Shown: positions 36,079-45,873, counted from the first letter of the stretch. The stretch: 57,720 nt of DNA from Sphingobium subterraneum (GCF_014199435.1 NZ_JACIJP010000009.1:1-57720), one strand, 5' to 3'. Notes: generated by a model not told the origin, from the sequence alone. Program-made: numbers and translations.

Positions 36079-37346
36079 GGCACCTCCATCAACCCGTTGA
36101 TATAAGCGGATTTGGGGAAGCGGCGTTGGATTTGACGTGATTTCAAGCCTCTTGGGGCTCGATATCGGCTGTTTTCGGTGGTTTTCCTTTCTTTCGGACG
36201 CAGCTATCCTGTCGCTGCCCGTCGCTCGTGGAATATCAGGCGGTGCATGTTGTAGGCGAGGTTGGCGAGTGCGATCTTGGCCTCGGCGCGCTTGATACCG
36301 ATGGTGCGGATGAACAGCCCCATCTGGTCCTTCTGCCGGGCGAAGACGTGCTCGACGCGGGCGCGGACCTTCGATTTGACGGCGTTGGCCTTGGCGGTGC
36401 GCTCGGTCATCGGCCTGCCGCGCGGTTTCTTGCGGTGGATGCGGCTGACCCGGCTCTGCCGCTTGAGCCACGCCTCGTTGGCCTGGCTGCGATAGGCGGT
36501 GTCGGCCCAGACATCGGAGGCGGTGTTGTCGCTGCTGACGACGTCGCGCAGCATTTTCCCGTCAAAGCGCGCCACATCGGTGACCTTGCATTTGCGGATG
36601 AAGCCGAAGGTCCGGCAGATCGACACGCTGCTCTTGTAGCCGAAGCTGGGGATGGCGATGTCGATGCCCGGCCTGCCGTCAGATAAGGGGCTTGGCTTTG
36701 ACGAACTTCAGCGTCCAGCGCGCGTCCGTATCCTTTTGCGCCGCCCGGGCAGGCTCGTCAGGCCATATCTCGCTGGCGGTCTTGCCTGCCTTGATGGCGT
36801 CCTTCTCAGGCGCGGTGTTGCGCTGCTTGGGCGCAGCCACCAGCGTGGCATCGACGATCTGACCACCCATGGCGAGATAACCGCGTTCCTTGAGCTGCCG
36901 GTCGAAGTCTGTGAACACCGCGTCAAGCGCACCCGCCTCGGTCAGCTTCTCGCGGAACAGGCGGATCGTGTTGGCATCGGGCGTGGCCGCGCCAAGGTCA
37001 AAACCGAGGAAGTGCAACCAGCTCAACCGGTCCCGGATCAGATACTCCATCCGCGCGTCGGCCACGTTGTTCTGCGCCGCCAGCACCAGAACCTTGAGCA
37101 TCGCCACCGGATCATACGGCGGGCGGCCGCCCTTGGCACCGTCAGCATAGGCCAGCGCCGCAGCCAGTGTCGGACGAAAAGCCTCGAAGTCGTTGATCCG
37201 GTCCAGTTCTTCCAGCGGATCGCCATGCGCCGACAGCCGCTTCAGATGTTCCGACAAACCAAACAATCCCGCCTGACGCATCGCTGTCCCGTCAGGAAGA
37301 CTGAATCAAATCAGGCCGGAAATGTCGAGGGGTTGTTGGAGGTGCC
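36079..37346 (-). mobile_element. IS5-family insertion sequence with 25-base imperfect inverted repeats
   Basis: Left end 36079-36103 (GGCACCTCCATCAACCC...) and right end 37322-37346 read on the minus strand (GGCACCTCCAACAACCC...) agree at 20 of 25 positions. The element is about 1,268 bases. ACCT occurs at 36074-36077 and at 37347-37350, a possible four-base target duplication, although one extra G sits at the left. It is inserted between the DUF411 gene and the Met-rich protein gene. Confidence 0.8.
36204..37281 (-). pseudogene. IS5-family transposase, split by a frameshift
   Basis: The first part, from ATG 37281, encodes MRQAGLFGLSEHLKRLS through GQIVDATLVAAPKQR (the first catalytic Asp region) to KFVKAKPLI and stops at 36679. 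Reading resumes in another frame with SDGRPGIDIAIPSFGYKSSV, VWADTAYRSQANEAWL and ending near 36204. One base change in the AAGCCCCTTATC stretch would restore one frame. It could be a disabled copy or a site of ribosomal slippage; the former is more likely. Confidence 0.8.
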
Positions 37347-37500
37347 ACCTTGTCGAGCAAATACTTGCTGCAGACATCTCCCGCAAGCGGCATCCGTAAC
37401 ATTCCTCATATCGCTAGCAGATGCAAAACTCCATTCCTGCGGGCGATCAGCACGGGTCCTTACGCAGTTTTGGTCCCAATGCGAAACAAGGAGTGCAGAC

Positions 37501-37908
37501 GTGAGCAAGATTTTCAATCGTACGGTCATGGTTCCGGTTATTTCCGCCCTTGTGGCGTTTGGTGGTGGCTACGCAATCGCCGACGAGATCCCGCCGGGAA
37601 TGAAGGATCTTCCGGCAAAGCCGCAAGCCGCTGCAACGACGGGCCAAACCTCCAATCCGTGCGGCACTGCGACACAAGCGGCGCATCGAGCAGGGATGCG
37701 CCATGGTGAGCGTGACATGCACGGCACGATGATGGAGGAACACCAGATGGGCGCGAGCGGATCGCAAGCCATGCCGATGGGCGGTGGCGGTATGCAGTCC
37801 GGTTGCGGTGGCAAGGCCGGATGCGCCAAGGATATGCCCAAGGGTTCGACTGGCGGCTCAATGGCACCAAGCCAGGGTAGTTCTCCGATGCCAATGAATG
37901 ACATGTAG
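37501..37908 (+). CDS. Met-rich secreted protein
   Basis: 135 residues from GTG 37501 behind AAGGAG. Signal peptide ends YAIA. The mature chain is low-complexity with GMRHGERDMHGTMMEEHQMG, then QSGCGGKAGCAKDMPKG and ends SPMPMNDM. Met, His and Cys suggest copper binding in the periplasm. It ends like the proteins at 25335 and 57218. It lies just after the insertion sequence and ahead of copA2. Confidence 0.65.
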   Translation: MSKIFNRTVMVPVISALVAFGGGYAIADEIPPGMKDLPAKPQAAATTGQTSNPCGTATQAAHRAGMRHGERDMHGTMMEEHQMGASGSQAMPMGGGGMQSGCGGKAGCAKDMPKGSTGGSMAPSQGSSPMPMNDM

Positions 37909-37922
37909 CAGCAACATTCACT

Positions 37923-37957
37923 AGGTGGGCCGGCAAAGGAAAACTGCCGTCCCACCT
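37923..37957 (+). terminator. Hairpin terminator candidate after the Met-rich gene
   Basis: Thirteen-base arms AGGTGGGCCGGCA / TGCCGTCCCACCT with one mismatch and a nine-base loop, starting 15 bases after the stop. No T run follows. copA2 begins 88 bases further on. Confidence 0.5.
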
Positions 37958-38045
37958 GGTCGACGTACTGACCTCGCTCGGCTCAGCAGCGCGGTCATGC
38001 CTGCGGTCTAATGGCACCCCTCAAAATTCTGGACAGACCATCACA

Positions 38046-39761
38046 ATGCATGATTTGTACCGTGTACCGCAACCCGCTGCCAAGCTCGGACGTCGGCAGT
38101 TTGTTCAGGCGCTTTCCTTGGTAAGCGGATTGTGCGCCGCCGGTTTGGCTTGGAATCCAGCCAACGCGGCACCGGCAATCAGGCGGTCTGAGGAGCTCAG
38201 CGGCACGGAATTCGATCTGGAGATCAGCCGGATACCGGTGAATTTCTCAGGACGGACCCGGTTCGCCACCGCCGTCAATGGCACGGTTCCGGGACCACTG
38301 CTGCGCCTTCGAGAGGGCGATACCGTCACGATGCGGGTCAAGAACAGTCTCGATGAAATGACCAGCGTGCATTGGCATGGTATTATCCTACCGACAGACA
38401 TGGATGGTGTGCCCGGGATCAGTTTCAAAGGCATCGCGCCCGGAGAGACATTTACCTACACGTTCGAGCTTAAGCAGGCGGGTACGTACTGGTATCACGG
38501 ACATACTCTCGCCGAGCAGACCGGACTATACGGCCCGATCGTAATCGAGCCTCGATCCGGGCCAGGGACAGCCGCGGATCGTGACTATACGGTTATGCTC
38601 AGCGACTGGACGGATGAAGCGCCTCTGCAGGTTTTTCTCAATCTCAAGAAGATGAGTAGCTATTACAATTTCGCCCAGCCAACGGCAGGCGATTTTGTCT
38701 CCGATGTGTCGAAGCTTGGTTGGACGGCAGCAGTGGCCAAGCGCGAGATGTGGAACAAGGCGCGCATGAATCCGACGGATCTCAGCGATATCTCGGCAGC
38801 GACCTACACCTATCTTTGCAATGGGAGCAACAACACTCGCAACTGGACCGGGATTGCGCGCAAGGGCGAGCGGGTGTTGTTGCGTTTCATTGGCGCGGGC
38901 ACTGCGACTTTATTCGACGTCCGCATTCCTGGGCTGAAGCTGACCGTGATCGGCGCCGATGGTCAACCGGTTGAACCTGTTGACGTTGATGAGTTCCGCA
39001 TCGCGCCGGGCGAGACCTACGATGTTCTGGTGACGATCCCCGATGACCGGGCTTATACGATTTTTGCGCAATCCATGGACCGGTCCGGATCCGTGCGCGG
39101 CACGTTGGCTCCGACGGAGGGAATGGCGGCGGAGGTCCCGAAGAGGGACCCGCGCGCGTGGCTCGACCCGATCGACATGATGGGGGCCATGGGCGCCATG
39201 ACGGGCGGGGAGCACGACCATGGCGTTGTCCAAAAAACTGAGGTCGCCCATCACGCTCGCACCGAATATGGCCCCAATGTTGATATGCGGGTCGACTCTC
39301 CCCGCATCAACCTCGACGATCCCGGCGTGGGCCTGCGCGGCACGGGACGCAGAGCACTGACCTATGCTGACTTGCGGACGTCCGGTGGGGCAATCGACCC
39401 ACGCTCACCCGAGCGGGATATCGAACTCCATCTGACCGGCAACATGGAGCGCTTCATCTGGTCGATTGACGGCGTCAAATTGAATGATTCAAAACCGCTG
39501 CATTTCAAGCCCAACGAGCGTCTACGGATCATCCTTGTGAATGATACCATGATGACCCACCCGATGCATCTTCACGGCATGTGGAGCGACCTGGAAGACC
39601 CGGGGGGCAATTTCCAGGTCCGCAAGCACACCATATCGGTGCAGCCGGCACAGCGCATTGCCTTTCGCGTCACAGCCGATGCCATGGGCCGATGGGCGTT
39701 CCACTGTCACCTCCTTTACCACATGGCGGCGGGCATGTTCCGTGAGGTTGTCGTCGCATGA
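38046..39761 (+). CDS. copA: CopA multicopper oxidase, copy 2
   Basis: 571 residues with a Tat signal (GRRQFVQALSLVSGL). Copper sites: SVHWHGIILPTDMDG, GTYWYHGHTLAEQTG, HPMHLHGMWSDLE, HCHLLYHMAAGMF. It lacks the long Met-rich insert of copy 1, keeping only MMGAMGAMTGGEHDHG. The sequences differ enough that this is a distinct paralogue rather than a recent duplicate. It overlaps copB2 by ATGA. Confidence 0.92.
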   Translation: MHDLYRVPQPAAKLGRRQFVQALSLVSGLCAAGLAWNPANAAPAIRRSEELSGTEFDLEISRIPVNFSGRTRFATAVNGTVPGPLLRLREGDTVTMRVKNSLDEMTSVHWHGIILPTDMDGVPGISFKGIAPGETFTYTFELKQAGTYWYHGHTLAEQTGLYGPIVIEPRSGPGTAADRDYTVMLSDWTDEAPLQVFLNLKKMSSYYNFAQPTAGDFVSDVSKLGWTAAVAKREMWNKARMNPTDLSDISAATYTYLCNGSNNTRNWTGIARKGERVLLRFIGAGTATLFDVRIPGLKLTVIGADGQPVEPVDVDEFRIAPGETYDVLVTIPDDRAYTIFAQSMDRSGSVRGTLAPTEGMAAEVPKRDPRAWLDPIDMMGAMGAMTGGEHDHGVVQKTEVAHHARTEYGPNVDMRVDSPRINLDDPGVGLRGTGRRALTYADLRTSGGAIDPRSPERDIELHLTGNMERFIWSIDGVKLNDSKPLHFKPNERLRIILVNDTMMTHPMHLHGMWSDLEDPGGNFQVRKHTISVQPAQRIAFRVTADAMGRWAFHCHLLYHMAAGMFREVVVA

Positions 39762-40690
39762 ACCGGACCCTTATCATCGGCGTCGCGGCCATTTCGACGT
39801 TTATGGCCGCACCCCGGGCCTGGGCTCAAACCACCCAGGAACAGCCTGCAGCGCATGACCAGCAAACGCCGCCAGGCATGGTCATGCCCGACCCACAGCA
39901 GCCCGCTACGGCCAGTCCGCGGCCTTCCGATACGACTATGGCCGGGATGGACATGGGGGCGATGCAAAGTAGCAAACCGGCTGCCGATGCCCGTGACACC
40001 GACGCCTATTCGGACGGCTATGTGAACTCGACACTGCCCGGATACGAAATGGCAGATCGCCTGTCCGTATCGAAGGTGCTTATCGACGAAGCAGAGTTCA
40101 CGACTAACAATCAGGGTCAAGGTTTCAGTTGGTCCGGTGCGATCAGCAACGGCCCCGATAACAACAAGCTCTGGCTGCGCAGCCAAGGCCTGAAGCAAGC
40201 GGGGGAGCAGCTCGATCCGGAATCTTCGGTCGAGGCGATGTGGTGGCATGCCCAGCGCCCCTATTGGGGGAGTCTGGTCGGTGTGCGGCAAGATATAGGT
40301 CCTGGCGCCCATCGCTGGCTGGCTGCAGGTATTGAGGGTCTTGCCCCCTACTGGTTCGACATTCAGCTGACAGGCTATGTCGGTGACGACGGCCGCTTGG
40401 CGGCGCGGCTCAAGGCGACCTACGATGTCCTCTTGACGAACCGGCTGATTGCTACCCCGCAACTTGAGACGAATGTTTATAGCAAGAGCTCAAACGACCG
40501 CAAGTTGGGGGCAGGGCTGAGCAATCTCGAACTAGGCTTGCGCATCCGCTACGAAGTTGAACGCAAAATTGCGCCTTACATCGGATTTGTCTGGGAGCGA
40601 TCCTTCGGCAAGACAGCAGATTTCAGGCGTGCAGTCGGTGAAAATCCGACCGAACGCCGCTTTGTCGCCGGCTTTCGCATTTGGTGGTAA
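39758..40690 (+). CDS. copB: CopB outer-membrane copper-resistance protein, copy 2
   Basis: 310 residues. Signal peptide ends WAQT; the Met-rich N-terminus is short (MAGMDMGAMQSS). The barrel has NQGQGFSWSGAISNGPDNNK, GLAPYWFDIQLTGYVGDDGR and APYIGFVWERSFGKTADFR, ending FRIWW. Much shorter N-terminus than copy 1. Coupled to copA2. Confidence 0.9.
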   Translation: MNRTLIIGVAAISTFMAAPRAWAQTTQEQPAAHDQQTPPGMVMPDPQQPATASPRPSDTTMAGMDMGAMQSSKPAADARDTDAYSDGYVNSTLPGYEMADRLSVSKVLIDEAEFTTNNQGQGFSWSGAISNGPDNNKLWLRSQGLKQAGEQLDPESSVEAMWWHAQRPYWGSLVGVRQDIGPGAHRWLAAGIEGLAPYWFDIQLTGYVGDDGRLAARLKATYDVLLTNRLIATPQLETNVYSKSSNDRKLGAGLSNLELGLRIRYEVERKIAPYIGFVWERSFGKTADFRRAVGENPTERRFVAGFRIWW

Positions 40691-40744
40691 CATGTCCGAA
40701 TATCGAGGCGGTTTGCTTTAATATTGCGGAAAAGGGAGGCTGAA

Positions 40745-41188
40745 ATGCTCGATCGGCGTGCGGTTATAGGTTCGGGCGCTGCGCTGGCAGGGGTGGCTCT
40801 GACCAGCTCGGCGGCAGCGGAGGCGACGGCCTCTGGGCGAGACTCGATGGGGGCGATGAACTTCGATGCATGCGTTGACAAATGCATGGCCGCCCATCGC
40901 CAGTGTGTCGAAACTGCCACTTATGCGATCGGGCAGGATCGTTCGGCGGAGTCCGCGAAGCGTATTGCCATTCTGCTCGATTGCGCCGAGCTCTGTCAGG
41001 TAACAGCCAATTCGATGCTGCGAAAGTCGTCGCAGCACGCGCTGCTTTGCGAAGCCTGTGCCCGCCTCTGCGAGAACTGTGCCGAGGCATGCCTCTCGAA
41101 AGACAGCGATGCCGTGATGCGCAATTGCGCCACTATATGCCGCGACTGCGCCCGTGCCTGCCGTGATATGGCGAGTATGCGGATGTGA
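40745..41188 (+). CDS. Exported four-helix copper-storage protein (Csp/DUF326 family)
   Basis: 147 residues from ATG 40745 behind AAAGGGAGGC. A Tat-like leader (LDRRAVIGSGAALAG) predicts export folded, as for Csp1. The mature bundle has 14 Cys, most in CxxxC-type spacing: DACVDKCMAAHRQC, LLDCAELC, LLCEACARLCENCAEAC, NCATICRDCARAC. Such proteins line the inside of a four-helix bundle with Cys to hold many Cu(I) ions. It ends the cop region. Confidence 0.9.
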   Translation: MLDRRAVIGSGAALAGVALTSSAAAEATASGRDSMGAMNFDACVDKCMAAHRQCVETATYAIGQDRSAESAKRIAILLDCAELCQVTANSMLRKSSQHALLCEACARLCENCAEACLSKDSDAVMRNCATICRDCARACRDMASMRM

Positions 41189-41245
41189 GGAGTCTGCAGA
41201 ACCGAAATTGAGTTAGTCGTTTCCGCGTTCTGATGTGCCTGGGTG

Positions 41246-41713
41246 TCAGCAGGAGCACTGGTCGTTCGCGGCGGCATCGAGCAGACGTCTGATCGATGCC
41301 AGCAGCATGTGTTCGCCAAATGGCTTTTCCAGGACATTGGAAAAGCCGGCGGCAATTGCCCGATCCGCCAGTTCCTGCGAATAATGCCCGGTGATCAAGA
41401 TCGCGGGCTTTGTCCAACCAGCAGCGCGCAAGGCTGTCAGCATGGAAATACCATCGATATCGGGCATGAAGTAATCAACCACGAGGCAATCGCTCTGATG
41501 CGCGCCGGGATCGAGCAGCAAGGCCTTCGCCGTCGTGTAGGACCGCACATCATAGCCTTTCGATCTGAGCAACAGTTGCAGCGAGCGCCGCACGCCGACA
41601 TCGTCCTCCGAAAGGATAATTCTGCAAGCACACACTTTGCCGTGCTTGGTGCTAGGGCGCATACGACCGCATTGCCTCGTCAATTTGCTTGTTGGTAGCA
41701 TATGGAATGACAA
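41246..41713 (-). CDS. Stand-alone response-regulator receiver
   Basis: Up to 155 residues. The receiver domain begins near CRIILSEDDVGVRRSL, with phospho-acceptor Asp in CLVVDYFMPDIDG, ILITGHYS and LEKPFGEHM as switch elements. There is no output domain. The true start may be GTG 41638 rather than 41713, since the first 25 residues look non-conserved. It lies beside fixJ/fixL and may be a phosphate sink or adaptor. A TTACGTAnnnATCCC motif lies just upstream. Confidence 0.75.
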   Translation of the reverse strand: MSFHMLPTSKLTRQCGRMRPSTKHGKVCACRIILSEDDVGVRRSLQLLLRSKGYDVRSYTTAKALLLDPGAHQSDCLVVDYFMPDIDGISMLTALRAAGWTKPAILITGHYSQELADRAIAAGFSNVLEKPFGEHMLLASIRRLLDAAANDQCSC

Positions 41714-41731
41714 GATACGGCGATGGCGTCG

Positions 41732-41746
41732 TTACGTATTGATCCC
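41732..41746 (-). promoter_or_regulatory. TTACGTAnnnATCCC motif, copy 1
   Basis: TTACGTATTGATCCC on the plus strand, read in the opposite sense for the receiver gene. The same pattern occurs at 45807 and 45874. It lies in the 68-base gap between the receiver gene and fixJ. A FixJ operator is a natural guess, not proven. Confidence 0.45.
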
Positions 41747-41781
41747 ATGGTTTGGGAGGACGCTGACCCTGTCAGCCGATT

Positions 41782-42450
41782 CTAGTCCGATTTCTGTTCG
41801 TCGCCGTCGTCGTTTTTCAAGACGCCCACATCACCTGAACGGCCGAGGCCGGCAGCAAATGCTATTCGCAGGACATCGGACAAACTGATTGCGCCAAGTT
41901 TTGTCATGAGGTTCGCGCGGTGAACCTCGACCGTACGCGCCGAGATACCAAGATCATAGGCAATCGTTTTGTTGGGGTAGCCGTTCGCCAACCCTTCAAG
42001 CACGTCGCGCTCCCGGCCAGTCAAACCGGCGATCATCACGGTCGCCTCGGTAGAGCGGGCCGAACGGCCTAGTGCATCGTCAAGTCTCTCAAAGCCTTCT
42101 TCGATGGCCCGCAGCAAAGCCGCCTTTTCGAACGGCTTCTCCAGAAAATCGACGGCACCGGCGCGCATGGCACGCACTGCGAACGTTACGTCGCCATGCC
42201 CGGTCAACACGATCACCGGCATTGTTATTCCGCGCTTCGCCAATGCGGCCTGAACTTCGAGGCCGTCCATATCTGGCATGCGAATGTCGAGCAGGACACA
42301 ACCTGCCTCCGCTGACCGGGCCGTCTTGAGAAACTCAACGCCCGACGCATAGGTAATCACCTTGATGCCGATCGTCTTGAGCATGAAACCCACCGACTTG
42401 CGGATGGCTTCTTCGTCATCGACAAGATGAATGATCTTATTGGGCGACAT
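41782..42450 (-). CDS. fixJ: FixJ-family response regulator
   Basis: 222 residues. Receiver ([64 protein letters not shown]) followed by a LuxR-type HTH ([36 protein letters not shown]). The overall arrangement matches FixJ. It overlaps fixL by 14 bases. Phosphorylated by FixL at low oxygen, it would activate promoters nearby. Confidence 0.9.
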   Translation of the reverse strand: MSPNKIIHLVDDEEAIRKSVGFMLKTIGIKVITYASGVEFLKTARSAEAGCVLLDIRMPDMDGLEVQAALAKRGITMPVIVLTGHGDVTFAVRAMRAGAVDFLEKPFEKAALLRAIEEGFERLDDALGRSARSTEATVMIAGLTGRERDVLEGLANGYPNKTIAYDLGISARTVEVHRANLMTKLGAISLSDVLRIAFAAGLGRSGDVGVLKNDDGDEQKSD

Positions 42451-43972
42451 GGTCGTCCTCCGTCTGCGCTTGCATTAAGGTGAAATGGAAAACGGTGCCG
42501 CCGTTCGGCACCGCTTCGGCCCAGATTCGACCGCCATGCGCTTCGATTATTGTGCGGCAGATCGACAGGCCGAGCCCCATCCCATCCGCCTTGCTGCTGA
42601 CGAACGCCTCGAACAGTTGCGGTAGGATACCGGGAGCGATTCCGGGTCCGGTGTCCGCGATGGACACGAGGATAACACCTCCGCTCATCATCTCGGTCGA
42701 GACCACTAGGTCGCGCACAGCGCTGCCGGCCATTGCCTCGATTGCGTTGCGAATGAGATTGATCAGCACCTGCTGGATCTGAACGCCGTCGACCAGGACC
42801 GGTGTGGCGGCGGGATCAAGCTTGAGAATGGCACGTACACCCCGCTCGCGAGAACCGACGAGCGCAAGCGCGCTGGCATTTTCAATCAGCTGTGGCAGAT
42901 CTTCGATGTGCTTTTCGGTTTCGCCATGCGCCACAAAATCACGAAGCCGCCGAACAATGTTGCCCGCCCGGAGCGCTTCCTTGGCCGCCTCTTCCATAGC
43001 TTCGCGGACGATTTCAATGGAATTGTCACTACCGTCGATGAGCAGGTCTCGGCATGCCTCCAGGTAATTCGCTACTGCGGTCAGCGGCTGATTTAGCTCA
43101 TGTGCGAGCGTCGATGCCATCGTGCCCATTGCACTCAGCCGCGAGACATGGATCAATTCTGATTGCAACTCCTTGAGCCGCAAATCGTCGCGCTCCCTGG
43201 CAGTCAGGTCGCGGATGAAACCGGTAAAGAGCTGGCGTCCGTGGGCGCGCGCCTCTCCGACCGAAAGCTCCATCGGGAAGGTCGTGCCATCCCGCTTCTG
43301 CCCTGCAACGATCCGCCCGATCCCGATAATCCTGCGCTCGCCAGTTTTGTGATAATGATCGAGATAACCGTCATGCCTGTCCCGATCGGGCGAGGGCATG
43401 AGGCAGCTGACGTTTTGCCCGAGCAGTTCCTGTTCGGTATACCCAAACAGGCGTTCCGCGGCCGCACTGAATGACGTGATCCGTCCCTGCTCATCAATGA
43501 CAATCATGGCATCGGGAACGGTGTCGAGAATGGATTGGAGGTGCTCCTCACGCTCCTGGACTGCCCTTTCCGTTGCCGCCTCGTCCGTGATGTCACGGCA
43601 TATCCCGCCAAACCCCATAGGCGCGCCGAATTCATCGTGGAGCGCAGTCAACGTCGTGCGCGCCAGAAACTCGGATCCGTCCCGGCGGACGCGCCAGGCT
43701 TCATACTCAATCTTCCCAGCCGCCAAAGCCCGGCTGAGTTCTTCGGCGGGATCCCCGCCCTCCGTTTCGTCGTGAGGATAGAGAAATGCAATGTGCTGAC
43801 CGCGCACATCCTTCTCGATCCAGCCACTCATGGTCTCGAAGCCGGCACTCCAGAGCGTCACGTAGCCGGATGTGTCGAGCACAAAGAAACCGTAAGTGTC
43901 CGCGCCGTCGAGGAACTGCTCGAGCACCCCAGATCGAGCGGGCCTGGTCGCATGCGGTCGTTTAGTGGTCAT
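42437..43972 (-). CDS. fixL: FixL-type oxygen-sensing histidine kinase
   Basis: About 511 residues from ATG 43972. A first PAS domain ([14 protein letters not shown]...) precedes a second PAS with the FixL heme pocket: a His in the DGYLDHY segment, then [15 protein letters not shown] and [15 protein letters not shown]. The kinase has [16 protein letters not shown] (H-box), [10 protein letters not shown] (N), DTGPGI and [16 protein letters not shown]. It is a soluble oxygen sensor with no membrane helix seen. Partner of fixJ. Confidence 0.9.
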   Translation of the reverse strand: MTTKRPHATRPARSGVLEQFLDGADTYGFFVLDTSGYVTLWSAGFETMSGWIEKDVRGQHIAFLYPHDETEGGDPAEELSRALAAGKIEYEAWRVRRDGSEFLARTTLTALHDEFGAPMGFGGICRDITDEAATERAVQEREEHLQSILDTVPDAMIVIDEQGRITSFSAAAERLFGYTEQELLGQNVSCLMPSPDRDRHDGYLDHYHKTGERRIIGIGRIVAGQKRDGTTFPMELSVGEARAHGRQLFTGFIRDLTARERDDLRLKELQSELIHVSRLSAMGTMASTLAHELNQPLTAVANYLEACRDLLIDGSDNSIEIVREAMEEAAKEALRAGNIVRRLRDFVAHGETEKHIEDLPQLIENASALALVGSRERGVRAILKLDPAATPVLVDGVQIQQVLINLIRNAIEAMAGSAVRDLVVSTEMMSGGVILVSIADTGPGIAPGILPQLFEAFVSSKADGMGLGLSICRTIIEAHGGRIWAEAVPNGGTVFHFTLMQAQTEDDHVAQ

Positions 43973-44184
43973 ATGACTTTCGCGCGCCCTTTCCAGGACA
44001 TCTGGCACGACTGCACGCGAGGCGGATGGTACACATCCCTTGAATTCACCCTGCAATGGCCCTTGTTATAAGTTACGCATCAGCCGACGGTACCCCTCAC
44101 AAAAATCAAAAAATATTCAAACTAAGCCCGCTATGACCGTTTGTGTGCCGGCGGATCGAAGCACCAGTCTTTGCTGCCTAACGA

Positions 44185-44365
44185 TTGCGCGGCGACGACA
44201 CGACCGTCCCGGTTTTCGCAATGGGCAAGATCGATACCGGCGGGCTGTGGGTCTACGTCCGCGACGACGTTCCGTTCGGCGTACCTGAGCCACCTGTCGC
44301 ATTGTTCCAATTTTCCCGCGACCGGCGCGGAGAGCAAGGATTTCAGCTGGTTGATGTCGATGGTA
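44185..44365 (+). pseudogene. IS66-family transposase fragment
   Basis: Reads LRGDDTTVPVFAMGKIDTGG and LWVYVRDDVPFGVPEPPVAL, then SRDRRGEQ. This is the catalytic-core segment of IS66 TnpC (GDDTTVPVL...GRLWVYVRDDRPF). The frame is stopped just upstream by TAA and the sequence decays after about 44330 into the end of manA on the opposite strand. Only about 60 codons remain. The gap 43973-44184 shows nothing else. Confidence 0.65.
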
Positions 44366-45262
44366 TTAGCGCACCAAGCCCATTCCCCCAACCAGCCCGC
44401 CGAAGTCCATGATTCTGGGGTAGGCACCCGGCTCCCACAGACCTTCGATTAAACCTGCGCCAGGATAGGCGACGAGCAATTCGACACCTGAATCAAGGCG
44501 CAGCGCGGTCTCACCCTCTGCGAGCCACACTCCGCCTGCCTCGAAGCACTTGTTGTCGATCGTACCACTCCCTTCGAGCGGTACTAGCCAGATAGGCCGG
44601 CCGTCGCTGGCGAGCGTCGCCTCGCCGGAGCGCTTCCAGCGCTCAAGCACGAAGGAGGCGTTGTCTGCAAGGATGGTTCGACCCAGCGCGACCTCCTTGG
44701 CAACGTACGGTGCGACATACGGCACAGGATTGCTCACCGCGATGCCATCTTCGAGGTGCAGCTCTCGCGGCCGACCATAGTCGTAAAGGCGGTAGGTCAG
44801 GTCGACATTCTGTTGCACTTCGACCAGCGTCAGGCCCGGCCCGATCGCATGGACGGTGCGCGCGGGCGAATAATAGACATCTCCCGCCTCGACCGCCTTC
44901 CAGTCGACAAGATCCTCGATCGTGCCGTCAAGCGCGGCGCGGCGAAGTTCGTCTTGGGTCATGGGTATCACCGTCCCTATCGCGATGGTTGCACGCGGTT
45001 CTGCGGCAAGTACCACCCACGCCTCATCCTTGCCGCGCCGATAACCGTGCGCCTGCGCCGCCGTATCGTCGGGGTGAACCTGGATCGACAGCTTCTCGCT
45101 GGTGAAGAGATATTTTATGAGCAGCTCGGGATCGCCGGGGGCCTCGAACCATATCTCGCCGACGGGGTCGTCGCCTGGCGGCACGCTGCCAAAGCACGGC
45201 CACAGGTTGGTCCGCCCCCAAGGTTTCCTTACCCGCTTGGTGGTGAGGCGGATGGCGGGCAT
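44366..45262 (-). CDS. manA: Class I mannose-6-phosphate isomerase
   Basis: About 298 residues from ATG 45262. Cupin-type zinc enzyme interconverting mannose 6-phosphate and fructose 6-phosphate. Motifs: KPWGRTNLWPCF, LSIQVHPDD (metal ligands), GKDEAWVVL, PARTVHAIGPGLTLVEVQQN and DYGRPRELH. The short length matches alphaproteobacterial ManA. It stands upstream of the sugar-phosphate cluster and shares its presumed pathway. Confidence 0.9.
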   Translation of the reverse strand: MPAIRLTTKRVRKPWGRTNLWPCFGSVPPGDDPVGEIWFEAPGDPELLIKYLFTSEKLSIQVHPDDTAAQAHGYRRGKDEAWVVLAAEPRATIAIGTVIPMTQDELRRAALDGTIEDLVDWKAVEAGDVYYSPARTVHAIGPGLTLVEVQQNVDLTYRLYDYGRPRELHLEDGIAVSNPVPYVAPYVAKEVALGRTILADNASFVLERWKRSGEATLASDGRPIWLVPLEGSGTIDNKCFEAGGVWLAEGETALRLDSGVELLVAYPGAGLIEGLWEPGAYPRIMDFGGLVGGMGLVR

Positions 45263-45319
45263 GGCGGGCTCCTTCAACCGAGGGTGGCGAATATCAGGGT
45301 GAGCGATGCATCGCGCGTG

Positions 45320-45703
45320 TCATTGAGACGTCGCAGGGCTCATGCCACTCTCCTTGTGGAGAATTCGAGAATTTGCGCATTGCCTGTCCGGTCCGACCGC
45401 CGCGCTGTTCGCGTTCAGCTCAACCCGATTACGGTCAGGCGCAGGCTGGAAAAATACACTCGAACCTGCCAGTCTTCGCGGCAATCGCTCTATTTTGTGC
45501 GCGGCGATTCCGGCAATCCGCTCAAGCGCTTCCATCTGCGGAATGTCGCACGGAAATCGCCCGTACGATTCTGTGCGTTCGCCCATGCTGGGACCGGTCC
45601 ATATTTCCAAATCATACCCAGATGCTCGAGGAGGATGAACGCACATGCCGACGATCAGCTTTTCGTCGGCAGCGAGTCGCAGAAGCTTGGCAAACATTAT
45701 CAT
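45320..45703 (-). CDS. Hypothetical protein
   Basis: 127 residues, ATG 45703 (or 45697) behind AGGAG. N-terminal half is FAKLLRLAADEKLIVGMCVH and SGYDLEIWTGPSMGERTESY, suggesting a small soluble alpha/beta protein. The C-terminal part from about residue 75 is basic, poorly structured and may be an artefact of the reading frame. No family recognised. It lies between manA and the two regulatory motifs. Confidence 0.4.
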   Translation of the reverse strand: MIMFAKLLRLAADEKLIVGMCVHPPRASGYDLEIWTGPSMGERTESYGRFPCDIPQMEALERIAGIAAHKIERLPRRLAGSSVFFQPAPDRNRVELNANSAAVGPDRQCANSRILHKESGMSPATSQ

Positions 45704-45806
45704 CTCCTGTGTGTTTGAGGGCCTATCTGCTGATCAGGAAATCCAGCCACGATCTACCTCCGAGATCCTGATTCGGCGAGAATGACCAAATCGAGTCCAT
45801 AAGTCC

Positions 45807-45821
45807 TTACGTATTGATCCC
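45807..45821 (+). promoter_or_regulatory. TTACGTAnnnATCCC motif, copy 2
   Basis: TTACGTATTGATCCC, identical over all 15 bases to the copy at 41732. It lies 224 bases before the GH130 ATG. FixJ is a candidate binder. Confidence 0.45.
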
Positions 45822-45873
45822 CTGGCCGGTTCTGCCTGAAGAGACCTTATTGTTATGTGCGGCACTGAAGTGG

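Noticed and set aside
36673..36682. Programmed frameshift in the IS5 transposase
   Set aside because: The slip site is not a typical A6G or A7 sequence and the two halves do not overlap in the expected way; simple mutation is likelier.
45342..45638. Plus-strand frame opposite the hypothetical gene at 45320
   Set aside because: No Shine-Dalgarno and poorer composition than the minus-strand ORF.
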